A DNA stretch of 64,000 nucleotides from Duganella sp. SG902 (GCF_013376005.1 NZ_JABMJK010000006.1:124001-188000), one strand, 5' to 3'. Positions 24,730 to 33,849 are shown, counted from the first letter of the stretch. Notes: generated by a model not told the origin, from the letters alone. Numbers and translations: made by a program.

Positions 24730-26579
24730 GATGTGCTCCGCCTTGGCCAGAACCACGCGGTGCACGCGATCGCCACCGGCACCGCGCCCCACACCACAGC
24801 CCAGGGCGTATAAATCGAACCGATGAACAGCACCGTGGTCGCCAGTGCCGTGATGAAAGGCCACGGCGTCGGCTCCGGCATGCGCAGACGATGATCCGGA
24901 TGCGCATCGGGACCGGAAGTAATCAGGATTTCGCGCTCGCTGGACGACAGGCCGCTCACATGACCGGCCACGCCATCCTTTTCCCACAGCGGAAAGCGGC
25001 TGCCCACCACTGGCGGCAATGGGAAATTGGCAGCTGGCGGCGGCGACGTGGTGTGCCACTCCAACGTGCCCCCGCCCCAGGGATCATCACCGGCCGGCTG
25101 CCTGCTGCGCCATACGTTGATGATGAACAGCATCACGCTGACGGCGATCATCAGCGCCCCCACCGTGGCGGTCAGGTTCAGCTTGGCCCAGCCCATTTCC
25201 GCGCCGTAGGTGTAGACGCGGCGCGGCATGCCCTGCAACCCCAGCACGTGCATCGGGAAGAAGCTGACGTTGAAACCAATGAAGAACAGCCAGAACTGCC
25301 ACCGTCCCAGCTGCTCGCTGAGCAGCCGGCCGGTAAATTTCGGGAACCAGTAAAAGAACGCGCCAAATAGCGGAAACACCGCGCCCCCCAGCAGCACATA
25401 GTGCAAATGCGCGACCACGAAGTAAGTATCGTGCAGCTGCAAATCCAGCGGCACAGAAGCCAGCATCAGCCCGGTCAGGCCGCCCAGCAACAGGATGGCA
25501 AAGAAGGCCAGCACGAACAGCAGCGGCGTCTGGAAGCTCAGCCGGCCCCGCCACAGCGTCGCGATCCAGCAAAAGATTTGCACGGCGGTCGGAATGGCGA
25601 TCATCAGGCTGGCGGCGGTGAAGAAGGTCTTGCCCAGTTCCGGCAGGTTGGTGGCGAACATATGATGCACCCACAGGCCGAAGCCGAGGAAACCGGTCGC
25701 CACCAGCGACAGCACCATGGCTGTGTAGCCGAACACCGGCCGCCGCGCGAAGGTGGCGATGATGCTGGAGATGAATCCCAGCGGCGGTATGAAGATCAAG
25801 TACACCTCCGGGTGGCCGAAGAACCAGAACAGGTGCTGCCACAGCAGCACGTCCCCGCCTTGCGCCGGCGAATAGAAACGCGTGTCAACCAGGCGGTCGG
25901 TGATCAGCGCGGTGCTGGCCAGCATGACGGCCGGCAGCGCGAACAGCACCATCACCGAGGTCACCAGCATGCTCCAGACGTAGAGCGGCAAGCGGCGCAA
26001 GCTCATGCCCGGCGCCCGCATCTTGAGGATGGTGGTGATGATGACGATGGCTTCCAGCACGCCCGACAGTTCGGTGAAGGTAATCATCTGCGCCCAGTAG
26101 TCGACGCCCTTCTCCGGCGAATAATGCAGGTTGGACAGCGGCACGTAGGCGAACCAGCCGGCATCCGGGCCGATGCCGGCCAGGAAGGCGGCGTACAGCA
26201 TCAGGCCGCCGAACACGAACACCCAGAAGGCAAAGGCGTTCATGCGCGGGAACGCGACGGTGCGCGCGCCGATCATCAGCGGCACCAGGTAGGTGGCCAC
26301 GGCCTGCATGATGGGTACGGCGAACAGGAACATCATCGTGGTGCCGTGCATGGTGAACAGCTGGTTGTACAGTTTGGCGTTCACCAGCTTGAGCGATGGC
26401 TGCGCCAGTTGCAGGCGCATCAGCAAGGCGAGGACGCCACCGGCGATGAAGAAGCCAAAGCTGGCCAGCATGAAGCGGCGGCTGATGGTCTTGTGGTTGA
26501 TCGCGCACAGCCAGCCGCGCCAGCCGGGCGGATCGCGCCAGGTCGCTTCCAGCGCCGCCGCGTCCACGGCGGCGGTCAT
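24726..26579 (-). CDS. ctaD: Cytochrome c oxidase subunit I, altered proton channels
   Basis: 617 residues: 12 core helices, a polar linker about 491-570 and two extra C-terminal helices about 573-612 taken from subunit III. All metal ligands are present: His78 and His393 (heme a), His256, His305, His306 (CuB), His391 (heme a3), and Tyr260 of GHPEVY. Glu258 is kept (A1-type). The D-channel entrance Asp (GAPDMAFPRMN in others) is Thr107 (GARTVAFPRMN), and the K-channel Lys (TGVKVFSW) is Gln334 (TAVQIFCW). Oxygen reduction looks possible; pumping is doubtful. Confidence 0.9.
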   Translation of the reverse strand: MTAAVDAAALEATWRDPPGWRGWLCAINHKTISRRFMLASFGFFIAGGVLALLMRLQLAQPSLKLVNAKLYNQLFTMHGTTMMFLFAVPIMQAVATYLVPLMIGARTVAFPRMNAFAFWVFVFGGLMLYAAFLAGIGPDAGWFAYVPLSNLHYSPEKGVDYWAQMITFTELSGVLEAIVIITTILKMRAPGMSLRRLPLYVWSMLVTSVMVLFALPAVMLASTALITDRLVDTRFYSPAQGGDVLLWQHLFWFFGHPEVYLIFIPPLGFISSIIATFARRPVFGYTAMVLSLVATGFLGFGLWVHHMFATNLPELGKTFFTAASLMIAIPTAVQIFCWIATLWRGRLSFQTPLLFVLAFFAILLLGGLTGLMLASVPLDLQLHDTYFVVAHLHYVLLGGAVFPLFGAFFYWFPKFTGRLLSEQLGRWQFWLFFIGFNVSFFPMHVLGLQGMPRRVYTYGAEMGWAKLNLTATVGALMIAVSVMLFIINVWRSRQPAGDDPWGGGTLEWHTTSPPPAANFPLPPVVGSRFPLWEKDGVAGHVSGLSSSEREILITSGPDAHPDHRLRMPEPTPWPFITALATTVLFIGSIYTPWAVVWGAVPVAIACTAWFWPRRSTS

Positions 26580-27562
26580 CGCAGCGACTCCATGTATGCC
26601 AGCAGCGCGTGCAACTGGTCGGCGGGCAGCGGCGTCGCGGGCATGATGGTGCCGGGCTTGAGCGATGGCGCGTCAACGATCCAGCCGCCCAGATGGCCGC
26701 GCGTGTTGGGCAGCGTGCCAGCCGCGAGCATCTGCCGCGACGCCAGGTGCGTCAGGTCGGGCCCGCCCTGCCCGGCCGCCGGCGTGCCCGCGATCGTATG
26801 GCAGTTAGCGCAGCGATTGTCCATGAACACCTGCAAGCCGCGTCCCGCCACGCCCTCCGCCGCCACCGCCGGACGCGCCTGCGCCGCCGCCCACGACGCG
26901 TATTGCGCCGGCGGCTCGGCCACCACCAGCAAGGCCATCAGGGTATGCTGCTGGCCGCAGAACTCCGCGCACTGCGCGCGATACACACCGGCCTGGTCGG
27001 CCCGCAAGCGCATTTCGGTCGCGCGTCCGGGTATCAAGTCCTTCTTGCCGTGCAGGTTGGGTATCCACAGCGTGTGGATCACGTCATCGCTGCGCAAGGT
27101 GATGATGGCCGCCCGCCCCACGGGCAGGTGCAACTCGTTCGCGGTGACAAAACGTGCGCCGGTTTGGGGATCGTCGTACACCGCCTGCCACCACCACTGC
27201 TTGCCGGTCAGCTCGATGCGCAGCGCGCCCTCGGCCGGCAACTGCGCCAACGCGCTGCCGGTCCGCACATCGGCCCATAACAAGCCCGCCAGCCCGACGG
27301 CCGACAGAACCGCCGCCCAGGTCACCGCGCGGCGCGGGCCCACCTCAGGCGTCGACAGCGGCGACACATCCGGCGCACTCTGGAGGCCGCCGCGCCGCGC
27401 GCGCCACAGCGCAAGCAATGTCGCTCCCAGCACCAGCACGAACACCACCGTGCACAACGCCAGCGTGCCATGCCAAAGGTTCAGGATGTGCTCGGCCTGC
27501 ACACCGCCGGGACGTAACACGTCCTGCGCTATGGGAATGATGGCGGACTTGTCGCCGCTCAT
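26576..27562 (-). CDS. ctaC: Cytochrome c oxidase subunit II with C-terminal cytochrome c domain
   Basis: 328 residues. Two membrane helices (about 28-52 and 80-97), then the CuA cupredoxin domain with His163, Cys198, Glu200, Cys202, His206 and Met209 (CAEFCGQQH...M), and a fused c-type heme domain with CANCH (251-255). TGKQWWW is the usual electron entry Trp region. The fused heme makes this a caa3-like oxidase. No typical long signal peptide is present. It overlaps subunit I by 4 bases and follows the molybdoenzyme gene by 4 bases. Confidence 0.9.
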   Translation of the reverse strand: MSGDKSAIIPIAQDVLRPGGVQAEHILNLWHGTLALCTVVFVLVLGATLLALWRARRGGLQSAPDVSPLSTPEVGPRRAVTWAAVLSAVGLAGLLWADVRTGSALAQLPAEGALRIELTGKQWWWQAVYDDPQTGARFVTANELHLPVGRAAIITLRSDDVIHTLWIPNLHGKKDLIPGRATEMRLRADQAGVYRAQCAEFCGQQHTLMALLVVAEPPAQYASWAAAQARPAVAAEGVAGRGLQVFMDNRCANCHTIAGTPAAGQGGPDLTHLASRQMLAAGTLPNTRGHLGGWIVDAPSLKPGTIMPATPLPADQLHALLAYMESLR

Positions 27563-27566
27563 CGCG

Positions 27567-29876
27567 CTACCCGTCCACAGCGGCCGCGGCCTGCTCCGAC
27601 GGCGTTAGCGTGATCGCGATCGACTTGGCCGCCGGCACCTTGCTTTCCAACGCATGGTGCGACAAGGCCAGCAGCGGATTACATTCGGGGTAGTAGCCGC
27701 CAACGCAGCCGGACGGCACGTCATACGGCACCAGCCGCAGGCCATGCACCGTGCGCTCCACGCCATCCGCGCTGACCGCGTGCGCATCCACCAGTTGATC
27801 CTCCCGCAGTCCCAGCCGCGTCAGGTCGGCAGCGTTGATGAACAACACGCGCCGGCCTCCCTTGATCCCACGGAAGCGGTCATCCTCGTTGTAGATCGTG
27901 GTGTTGAACTGGCTGTCGCTGCGCAAGGTGAACAGACGCAGGATGCCGTTGTGCGGCCGGGCCTGGTCGGGATCGGCATCCATCACCGCCGGCACGATGA
28001 AGTTGGCCTTGCCGTTCGGCGTCTTCCATTGCCGGTGCGCGGCCGGCACGGGGCGGCGGAACCCGCCCGGTGTCCACATGCGCGCATTGAAGTCGTGGAA
28101 AATCTCGGGATAGGTCTGCGCGATCGCATCGCGGATGCGGCTGTAATCGGCCACCCAATCGTCCCATGGCACGGCCGGGTTGTGGTCCAACGTGGCGCGC
28201 GCGAGACCGGCAATAATCGCCGGTTCCGAACGCAGCAGCGCGCTGGCCGGCTCCGCCCGTCCCTTGGAGCCATGCATGCAGCCGGTGCTATCCTCCACCG
28301 ACACCGATTGCTCGCCGCTGGCCTGGCGGTCGATCTCGATGCGCCCGAGGCACGGCAGGATGTAGGCGATCTCGCCATGCACCAGATGGCTGCGATTGAG
28401 CTTGGTGGAGACCTGCACCGTCAGCCGTAGCCGCGACCAGGCCTCCTCCATGCGATCCGTGTCCGGCACCGCGCGCAGGAAATTGCCGCCCAGGCCGATG
28501 AACGCGGTGACCGAGCCATCCAGCATGCCCTCGCAGGCCTCCACCGTGTTCAGGCCCTTCTCGCGCGGCGGCTCGAAATGATAGAGCTCCTTCAGCTTGT
28601 CGAGCGGCGCCAGCTCCGGCTTTTCGGTGATGCCGACGGTACGCTGACCCTGCACATTGGAATGCCCGCGCACCGGGCACACGCCGGCGCCCGGCTTGCC
28701 GATATTGCCGCGCAACAGAAGGAAGTTGGTCAGCATCTGCACGTTCAGCACGCCGTGCCGGTGCTGCGTGAGGCCCATGCCGTAGATGCCAATGACTTTT
28801 TCGGACGCGGCATAGGTGGCGGCGGCGGCCACCAGGTCCTGCCGCATCAAGCCGGATTCGTGCTCGATGCGCTCCCAACTGGTGGCGCGCACCGTGGCCA
28901 GGAATTCCTCCAGCCCGGCCGTATGCTCGGCCAGGAAGGCCGCATCCAGCACGCGCGGCGTGCCATAGGCCTTGGCCGTATCGTCCGCCTCCACCAGGGC
29001 CTTGCACAAGCCGAGCAGCGCGCCGATGTCGCCGCCGGCGCGTACCTGCAGATATTGTGTGCTGATGGTGGTCTCGGCCGGCGTCAGCATCTCCACCGGC
29101 GACTGGGGATTGGAGAAATGCAGCAGCCCCGCCTCCTTCAAGGGATTGAAGGTGATGATGGGCACGCCGCGCCGGCGCGCCTCCTGCAACTGGTGCAGCA
29201 TGCGCGGGCTGTTGGTGCCGACGTTCTGGCCGAAGAAGAAAATGCAGTCGGTCTGCGCGAAATCGTCCAGCGACACGGTGCCGATCGGCACGCCGATGGT
29301 CTTGGGCAGCGCCACCGAGGTGCTCTCGTGGCACATATTGGAGCTGTCGGGCAGGTTGTTGTTGCCGTACATACGCGCCAGCAACTGGTACATATACGAC
29401 GCCTCCAGCGAGGCGCGGCCGGAGGCGTAAAACACCACACCGTTGCGTTTCTCCGGCGGCACCGCGCGCAGTTCGCGGCCGATCTCGTCGAGCGCCGTGT
29501 CCCAGTCGATCGGCAGGTAGCGGTCGCTGGCGGAATCCCAGCGCAGCGGCGTGGTCAGGCGGCCGACCGCCTCCAGCTGGTGATCGCTCCAGCCCAGCAA
29601 CTCACCGACGCTGTGCTGGGCGAAGAATTCCTCCGAGCAGCGCTTGCTCGTGACTTCCCAGGCGGTGGCCTTGGCGCCGCTCTCGCAAAACTCGAACGGA
29701 TGGGGATTGGCCGGCTTGGCCCAAGCACAACTGACGCAGGCATAGCCGTCCGGCTTGTTCTGGTGCGGCAGCAGCTTGCTGCCTTCCAGCACCACGTGCT
29801 CGTGCAACAGGGCGCTGCCGACCTCCTTTAACGATCCCCATCCGCCCGCCGCGTTTCCCTGCTCGGTGTGTTTCAT
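27567..29876 (-). CDS. FdhF/YdeP family molybdopterin oxidoreductase
   Basis: 769 residues, the usual length for YdeP-like proteins. The N-terminus has Cys47, Cys50 and Cys64 (ACVSC ... FC) as in this family. The molybdopterin domain includes the SSNMCHEST segment with the likely Mo-ligand Cys, and GKPGAGVCPVRGHSNVQG. The C-terminal MGD-binding domain contains RSDSQFNTTIYNEDDR. No Tat signal, so cytoplasmic. Known relatives include E. coli YdeP (acid resistance); the true substrate is not established. It lies between the GlsB-like gene and the oxidase, 3 and 4 bases apart. Confidence 0.85.
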   Translation of the reverse strand: MKHTEQGNAAGGWGSLKEVGSALLHEHVVLEGSKLLPHQNKPDGYACVSCAWAKPANPHPFEFCESGAKATAWEVTSKRCSEEFFAQHSVGELLGWSDHQLEAVGRLTTPLRWDSASDRYLPIDWDTALDEIGRELRAVPPEKRNGVVFYASGRASLEASYMYQLLARMYGNNNLPDSSNMCHESTSVALPKTIGVPIGTVSLDDFAQTDCIFFFGQNVGTNSPRMLHQLQEARRRGVPIITFNPLKEAGLLHFSNPQSPVEMLTPAETTISTQYLQVRAGGDIGALLGLCKALVEADDTAKAYGTPRVLDAAFLAEHTAGLEEFLATVRATSWERIEHESGLMRQDLVAAAATYAASEKVIGIYGMGLTQHRHGVLNVQMLTNFLLLRGNIGKPGAGVCPVRGHSNVQGQRTVGITEKPELAPLDKLKELYHFEPPREKGLNTVEACEGMLDGSVTAFIGLGGNFLRAVPDTDRMEEAWSRLRLTVQVSTKLNRSHLVHGEIAYILPCLGRIEIDRQASGEQSVSVEDSTGCMHGSKGRAEPASALLRSEPAIIAGLARATLDHNPAVPWDDWVADYSRIRDAIAQTYPEIFHDFNARMWTPGGFRRPVPAAHRQWKTPNGKANFIVPAVMDADPDQARPHNGILRLFTLRSDSQFNTTIYNEDDRFRGIKGGRRVLFINAADLTRLGLREDQLVDAHAVSADGVERTVHGLRLVPYDVPSGCVGGYYPECNPLLALSHHALESKVPAAKSIAITLTPSEQAAAAVDG

Positions 29877-29879
29877 GGA

Positions 29880-30149
29880 TTAGCGTGCGCGGCCACGGAA
29901 CAGCAGGTTGACGATGGCCAGCAGCACGATCGCCCCCACAAACGACACACCCAGCGAGGCCAGGCTGTAGTCACCGTCATTGATGGTGCCGCTGCCGATC
30001 ATCGGCGCCAGCACAAGCCCGCCGAGAACGGCGCCGACGATGCCGACCACCACGTTCAGGAACATGCCCTGCTGCGCATCGGTGCGCATGATGATGCTCG
30101 CCAGCCAGCCCAGTACACCGCCGATTACCAACCAGATAATAAAGCTCAT
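29880..30149 (-). CDS. GlsB/YeaQ/YmgE family membrane protein
   Basis: 89 residues with three Gly-rich membrane helices (FIIWLVIGGVLGWLAS ..., NVVVGIVGAVLGG ..., VSFVGAIVLLAIVNLLF). The family is linked to envelope and general stress, with unclear biochemical role. It is the first gene of the eight-gene oxidase operon, 3 bases before the molybdoenzyme gene; AAGGGGG precedes the ATG. Stress induction of the whole operon is plausible. Confidence 0.8.
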   Translation of the reverse strand: MSFIIWLVIGGVLGWLASIIMRTDAQQGMFLNVVVGIVGAVLGGLVLAPMIGSGTINDGDYSLASLGVSFVGAIVLLAIVNLLFRGRAR

Positions 30150-30214
30150 ACAACCCCCTTAATGTTATAAACAACGTTGATGGAGAAATCATGGTAAAGG
30201 CTTGCGGCACACCA

Positions 30215-30236
30215 CTGTGTGCGGCCGCTCACACAG
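30215..30236 (-). repeat. Short hairpin after the isoaspartyl peptidase gene
   Basis: CTGTGTG and CACACAG are perfect 7-base arms around an 8-base loop, 4 bases beyond the stop of the peptidase gene at 30241. There is no T-run, so it is at best a weak or factor-assisted terminator or mRNA 3'-end structure. Confidence 0.35.
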
Positions 30237-30240
30237 CACG

Positions 30241-31125
30241 TCAGGCCTGCGCGATTGGTGTCGCCGCGTTGGCACACCAGCCCGACTGCGTCTTGCTGAC
30301 CGCGATCAGGCCGGTATCGGCGTCCGGCGGCACCAGCGCGATGCCGCGCCGCAGGGCCTCGTCCAGGTCCATGCCCGCCGCGATCCAGTGGTAGACCTTG
30401 CTGGCCAGCGTGTGGCGGATGATGTATTCGCCGATGCCGGTGACGGCCACCGCGCCGTGCGGCCCGGCGTAGAAGCCGCTGCCGATCAGCGGGGTGTCGC
30501 CGACCCGGCCCAGCAACGATGGCGCCGAGCCGCCGGTGGAGCCGGCCACCGCGAAATGGCCGTCGGCGTCGCGCACCACGGCGCCCACCGTGTCGCGGCC
30601 GCGCCTGCCACGGAAGGCGGGCGAGCAGGCGTAGTTCCAGTAGCGCGCGAAGGCGTCGTTGTCGACCCCGGCCATGGCCGGTTCCTCGCTGGACAGTTGC
30701 GCCAGCATTTCGGCATGCTCGCGGCGCGCCTTGTCGGAGATCACGTCGTAGGGTGCGTGGCCCATGGCCCGGGCGAAGCGCAAGGCGCCCTCGCCGGCCA
30801 GCAGGCAGTGCGGCGTGCGCGCGACGTCGCGCGCCACCAGGATGGGATTTTTCACGGAGCGCAGGATGGCGACGGCGCCAAGCGTGCCACGGCTGTCCAT
30901 CACGGCTGCGTCCATCTCGATGGTCTCGCCGTCGAGGCCGAGCGCGGCGCCGGTGCCGGCGTTGAAGCGCTCGTCATCCTCCAGCACCAGCACCGCCGCG
31001 ATGGCGGCGGCCAGGCCGTCGTCGCCCGCCCGCAGGCGCGCCGAAGCGGCCTCGGCCGCGCGCTGGCAGCCGTCACTCAGTTGTTCACCGGCGCCCGCGC
31101 CGCCATGGACTACGATTGCTGTCAT
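30241..31125 (-). CDS. Isoaspartyl peptidase/L-asparaginase (Ntn hydrolase)
   Basis: 294 residues. N-terminal IVVHGGAGAG, RFNAGTGAAL and EMDAAVMDS are typical of the plant-type asparaginase family (IaaA). The autocleavage/nucleophile site is GRDTVGAVV with Thr179. The precursor would split before Thr179 into alpha and beta chains that form an (alpha-beta)2 cytoplasmic enzyme, hydrolysing beta-aspartyl dipeptides and asparagine. It stands alone; the start ATG at 31125 is the natural family start. Confidence 0.85.
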   Translation of the reverse strand: MTAIVVHGGAGAGEQLSDGCQRAAEAASARLRAGDDGLAAAIAAVLVLEDDERFNAGTGAALGLDGETIEMDAAVMDSRGTLGAVAILRSVKNPILVARDVARTPHCLLAGEGALRFARAMGHAPYDVISDKARREHAEMLAQLSSEEPAMAGVDNDAFARYWNYACSPAFRGRRGRDTVGAVVRDADGHFAVAGSTGGSAPSLLGRVGDTPLIGSGFYAGPHGAVAVTGIGEYIIRHTLASKVYHWIAAGMDLDEALRRGIALVPPDADTGLIAVSKTQSGWCANAATPIAQA

Positions 31126-31241
31126 TGCTCCCCCGGGTGGATGTGCTCACCCGGCTGATTATGTGCAATCGCTGGTCGCGGCGACATCGGGGCGCATGCC
31201 GCGCGCCCGTAAGACTGCGCTGACGGCCGCGCTGCTGGAAC

Positions 31242-32714
31242 TTACTGGAACAGCGAGAAGTCCGGCAGCTTGTCCTTGCCGTCGCCGATCCGGACGATGG
31301 AAGCGTTCGAACCATCATACGCCGGCCAGTCCGGCAAGCTGCCGGTGCGGGCGAACTGCACCCAGGTGTCGGCCAGCCGCGCCGCCAGTTGGCGATCGGC
31401 TGCGCTCCACTGGCGATGGTCCTGATCGAGGTTGTCGAACACGTAGCGGATTTCCGCGCCATGGCCGGCGCCGCAGCCGTAGCCGCACGGCGTCACCGGC
31501 TCGGCGGGACGGTGCGTGAAGTAATACACATAGGCGCGGGACTGGCCATACTTCGCCTGCAGCCCGGCCCAATAGACCTTGCGCCAGCCCCACCAATCGG
31601 TGGTCAGTTGGTCGATGGAGGCCTTGGCCTGGGCATCGGTGGCGGCCGGATAGGCGGCCAGCAAATCATCCGAAGGCGCATGGCCCAGCAGCTTGGTCAC
31701 CAGCTCCTTGTAGCGGGCCGCCGTGAACTCCGATGTGTTGAGGATTTCCGGCGCCAGATCCTTGCCCTCCTCCGCGTTCCAGCCCACCAGCAGCGGCACG
31801 TCGTTCTGGCGGTGATTGCGGTACAGGCTGGTCTGGTCCTCCCGCAGCACGCGGCCGTCCACGCTCACGCGCGCGCTCCATGGCTGCTTGTGCAAGGTCT
31901 CGACGCTCATGGCGCGCAAGGCGGCCAGGTTCTTCGCGCCGACCGTCCTGGCCAATGCCACGCCGGTGGCTTCCACGCGTTTCTGTTCATAGGCGCTGTA
32001 TTCGTCGGCGTTCATCGGCCAGCCGGCGTTGCCGCTTTCCGCGATGGCGCGCTGGAACAAACCCTTGGCCATCGGCGACGCCATCAGGATGCCGACCGAG
32101 ATGCCGCCGGCGGATTCGCCAAAGATGGTGACGCGGCTGGCGTCGCCGCCAAACGCCGCGATATTGTCCTTGACCCAGCGCAGCGCGGCGATCTGGTCGC
32201 GCAGGCCCTGGTTGCCGGAATCTTCCTTCAGTTCCGGATGGGCGAAGAAGCCGAAGATGCCGAGGCGGTAATTGATCGTGACGACGATGGCGCCTCGCTT
32301 CGCGAGGTTGGCGCCGTTGAACCCGGGCTGGGAACCGGTGCCGCCGTAGTAGCCGCCGCCATGGATCCAGACCAGCACCGGCAGCTTCTCGGCCTTTTCG
32401 GGCGCCCAGACATTCAGGTACAGGCAATCCTCGCTTTTGGGATCGGTGATCCAGACCGCCGTCTGCGCGCACGCGGGCGAGAAGCTGGTGGCCTGGCGCA
32501 CGCCCTTCCACGGCATCACCGGCTGCGGCGCGCGCCAGCGCAGCTTGCCCACCGGCGGCGCGGCGTAGGGAATGCCGAAATAGGTGTTCACCGCGTCGGC
32601 GTGGGCGCCGGCGATTTCACCGCCGGTGACCTTGAGCGGCGCGGTGGGCTGCGCCTGCGCCGCCAGGCCGGTGATACACATCGCGATCAACGCGATCGCA
32701 CGAAATAAGGTCAT
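31242..32714 (-). CDS. Secreted type-B carboxylesterase
   Basis: 490 residues with a signal peptide (MTLFRAIALIAMCITGLAAQAQ). Type-B hallmarks: SEDCLYLNVW (95-103), the oxyanion HGGGY and nucleophile GESAGG (Ser201), with Glu and His later (GAGHGAEI). It would hydrolyse carboxyl esters in the periplasm or outside. The start at 32714 has AAAGGAG upstream and gives a clean signal peptide, unlike the 24-residue longer frame. It is divergent from the GH43 gene, sharing a region with repeated motifs; the pair may deesterify and debranch plant polysaccharide (inferred). Confidence 0.85.
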   Translation of the reverse strand: MTLFRAIALIAMCITGLAAQAQPTAPLKVTGGEIAGAHADAVNTYFGIPYAAPPVGKLRWRAPQPVMPWKGVRQATSFSPACAQTAVWITDPKSEDCLYLNVWAPEKAEKLPVLVWIHGGGYYGGTGSQPGFNGANLAKRGAIVVTINYRLGIFGFFAHPELKEDSGNQGLRDQIAALRWVKDNIAAFGGDASRVTIFGESAGGISVGILMASPMAKGLFQRAIAESGNAGWPMNADEYSAYEQKRVEATGVALARTVGAKNLAALRAMSVETLHKQPWSARVSVDGRVLREDQTSLYRNHRQNDVPLLVGWNAEEGKDLAPEILNTSEFTAARYKELVTKLLGHAPSDDLLAAYPAATDAQAKASIDQLTTDWWGWRKVYWAGLQAKYGQSRAYVYYFTHRPAEPVTPCGYGCGAGHGAEIRYVFDNLDQDHRQWSAADRQLAARLADTWVQFARTGSLPDWPAYDGSNASIVRIGDGKDKLPDFSLFQ

Positions 32715-32729
32715 GAAGTCTCCTTTGTT

Positions 32730-32762
32730 ATAAAAAGTTATCGCTGAACGATAAAAAGTTAT
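32730..32762. promoter_or_regulatory. Two 12-base direct repeats, candidate operator
   Basis: ATAAAAAGTTAT occurs twice (32730-32741 and 32751-32762), start to start 21 bases, about two helical turns. The copies also overlap an inverted TTATC-N7-GATAA. The region lies between the divergent carboxylesterase and GH43 genes, so one regulator could control both. No regulator gene is adjacent. Confidence 0.45.
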
Positions 32763-32820
32763 TGGCAGCTTGTACGATTTCATCACATTATGCTTCGAAA
32801 AAACCGATAGGAGACAAGAA

Positions 32821-33831
32821 ATGGTCCGCTTTGCTTACGCGCTGGCCGCCGCGCTGATGGTGTCGCATGTCACGGCGGCGCCGGTATTCAACAACCCGCT
32901 GGTGCAGCAACGCGCGGACCCGCAGGTGATGCTGCACAGCGACGGCTACTACTATTTCACGGCGACGGTGCCGGAATACGACCGCATCGAACTGCGCCGC
33001 GTGAAGGACCTCAACGACCTGGGCAAGGCGGACGCGAAGACGGTCTGGCGCAAGCACGCCAGCGGGGTGATGAGCGCCAACATCTGGGCGCCGGAAATTC
33101 ATTACATCGACGGCAAATGGTATCTGTACTTCACCGCCGGCCGCGCCGACGCGCCGTTCGACATCCGCCTGTACGTGCTGGAGAACGCCTCCGCCAATCC
33201 GCTGGAAGGCCAGTGGACCGAGCGCGGCCAGCTCAAGACCGGCTGGGAAACCTTCTCGCTGGACGCCACCACCTTCGCGCTCGGCGCGCAGCGCTACCTG
33301 GTGTGGACGCAGCGCCCGGCGTCCTCGACCGAGCACCTGACCGCCATCTACATGGCGAAAATGGACAGCCCGGTATCGATCACCGGCCCGGCGGTCCTGC
33401 TGAGCAAGCCGGAATATGCGTGGGAGCGGATCGGCTTCAACGTCAACGAGGCGCCGGCCGTGCTGGTGAAGAACGGCCGCGTGTTCCTGACCTACTCGGC
33501 CAGCAAGACCGACGCCAACTACGCGCTCGGCATGCTGACCGCCGACGCCTCGGCCAACCTGCTCGACGCCAAGGTATGGAAGAAATCGCCGACGCCGGTG
33601 TTCACCACCAGCGCCGCCAACGGCCAGTACGGCCCCGGCCACAACGCCTTCACCACCACCCCGGACGGCAAGCAGGACGTGCTGATCTACCACGCCCGCA
33701 ACTACCGCGACATCAGCGGCGATCCGCTGAACGATCCCAACCGCCACACCCGCGCCCAGCTCATCCACTGGCGCGGCGACGGCACGCCCGATTTCGGCAC
33801 GCCGGTGGCTGACGTCGCGCGGCAGCCCTGA
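32821..33831 (+). CDS. Secreted glycoside hydrolase family 43 protein
   Basis: 336 residues with a signal peptide of about 20. Five-bladed propeller features: RADPQV with base Asp33, SLDATTF with Asp148 (pKa modulator) and NEAPAV with acid Glu210. This combination fits GH43 alpha-L-arabinofuranosidase/xylosidase enzymes acting on arabinan or arabinoxylan side chains; the exact linkage is unknown. The start at 32821 follows a GGAGAC and gives the signal peptide. Confidence 0.8.
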   Translation: MVRFAYALAAALMVSHVTAAPVFNNPLVQQRADPQVMLHSDGYYYFTATVPEYDRIELRRVKDLNDLGKADAKTVWRKHASGVMSANIWAPEIHYIDGKWYLYFTAGRADAPFDIRLYVLENASANPLEGQWTERGQLKTGWETFSLDATTFALGAQRYLVWTQRPASSTEHLTAIYMAKMDSPVSITGPAVLLSKPEYAWERIGFNVNEAPAVLVKNGRVFLTYSASKTDANYALGMLTADASANLLDAKVWKKSPTPVFTTSAANGQYGPGHNAFTTTPDGKQDVLIYHARNYRDISGDPLNDPNRHTRAQLIHWRGDGTPDFGTPVADVARQP

Positions 33832-33849
33832 ACCGGTATCGATCGATGT

